5,710 nt of DNA from Candidatus Ratteibacteria bacterium. GTDB taxonomy: Bacteria > Ratteibacteria > UBA8468 > B48-G9 > JAFGKM01. Positions 5,659 to 5,710 of this stretch are shown in pieces (position 1 is the first letter of the stretch; each line of letters opens with the position of its first letter). The notes beneath the pieces are model-generated. The model had not been told where the DNA came from. It made no database searches and saw nothing but the letters and a program-made list of their open reading frames with translations. The stretch lies in assembly GCA_028697565.1 (NCBI GenBank), contig JAQVEU010000066.1, positions 1 to 5,710 of the forward strand, given 5' to 3'. A program made the translations under genes and the position numbers.

Positions 5659-5710
5659 TTTTTCTCTCCCTTAAATATTTAGCAGAAGACCTGTTACACA
5701 AAGGCACATA

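Noticed and set aside
5671..5709. 3' end of a further gene upstream of the YHS gene
   Set aside because: One frame reads ...LCVTGLLLNI then TAA at 5671-5673, but only about 12 codons are in the window, too few to support a gene.

Overview
The window is a piece of an AT-rich bacterial chromosome in which every gene I can support is read from the minus strand, so transcription runs from high to low coordinates. An ExbB/ExbD-type proton channel and a signal-peptide-bearing outer-membrane barrel point to a diderm (Gram-negative-type) bacterium. The intergenic DNA at 1-266 carries AT-rich direct repeats and C/G-rich hairpins. The species cannot be named from this; an uncultivated or candidate-phylum lineage is possible but is only an impression.

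Layout in order of transcription. (1) 5497-5658: a 53-residue YHS-domain metal-binding protein, whose stop codon overlaps the start of a stand-alone DEDDh 3'-5' exonuclease (4976-5500). (2) 4733-4975: a 243-bp spacer with a candidate promoter, a 16-bp perfect palindrome and a hairpin just before the ribosome binding site of a cold-shock protein (4526-4732). (3) 4442-4525: an 84-bp spacer with an 11-bp perfect hairpin, plus a sequence able to pair with the Shine-Dalgarno and start codon of the next gene. (4) 267-4441: a tight four-gene operon: exported TPR protein, outer-membrane beta-barrel resembling the C-terminal part of TonB-dependent receptors, ExbB and ExbD. Junctions are a 4-bp ATGA overlap, a 16-bp gap and a 2-bp gap. 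(5) 1-266: non-coding, with an imperfect ~35-bp direct repeat and three stem-loops.

The four-gene operon is the most interesting part. ExbB and ExbD together form an inner-membrane channel that turns proton flow into mechanical work on an outer-membrane partner. Here they are co-encoded with a periplasmic TPR scaffold and a short (478-residue) barrel that appears to lack the usual TonB-receptor plug, and no TonB/TolA energy-transducer gene is in the window. The set looks like one trans-envelope machine, but its substrate cannot be read from the sequence.
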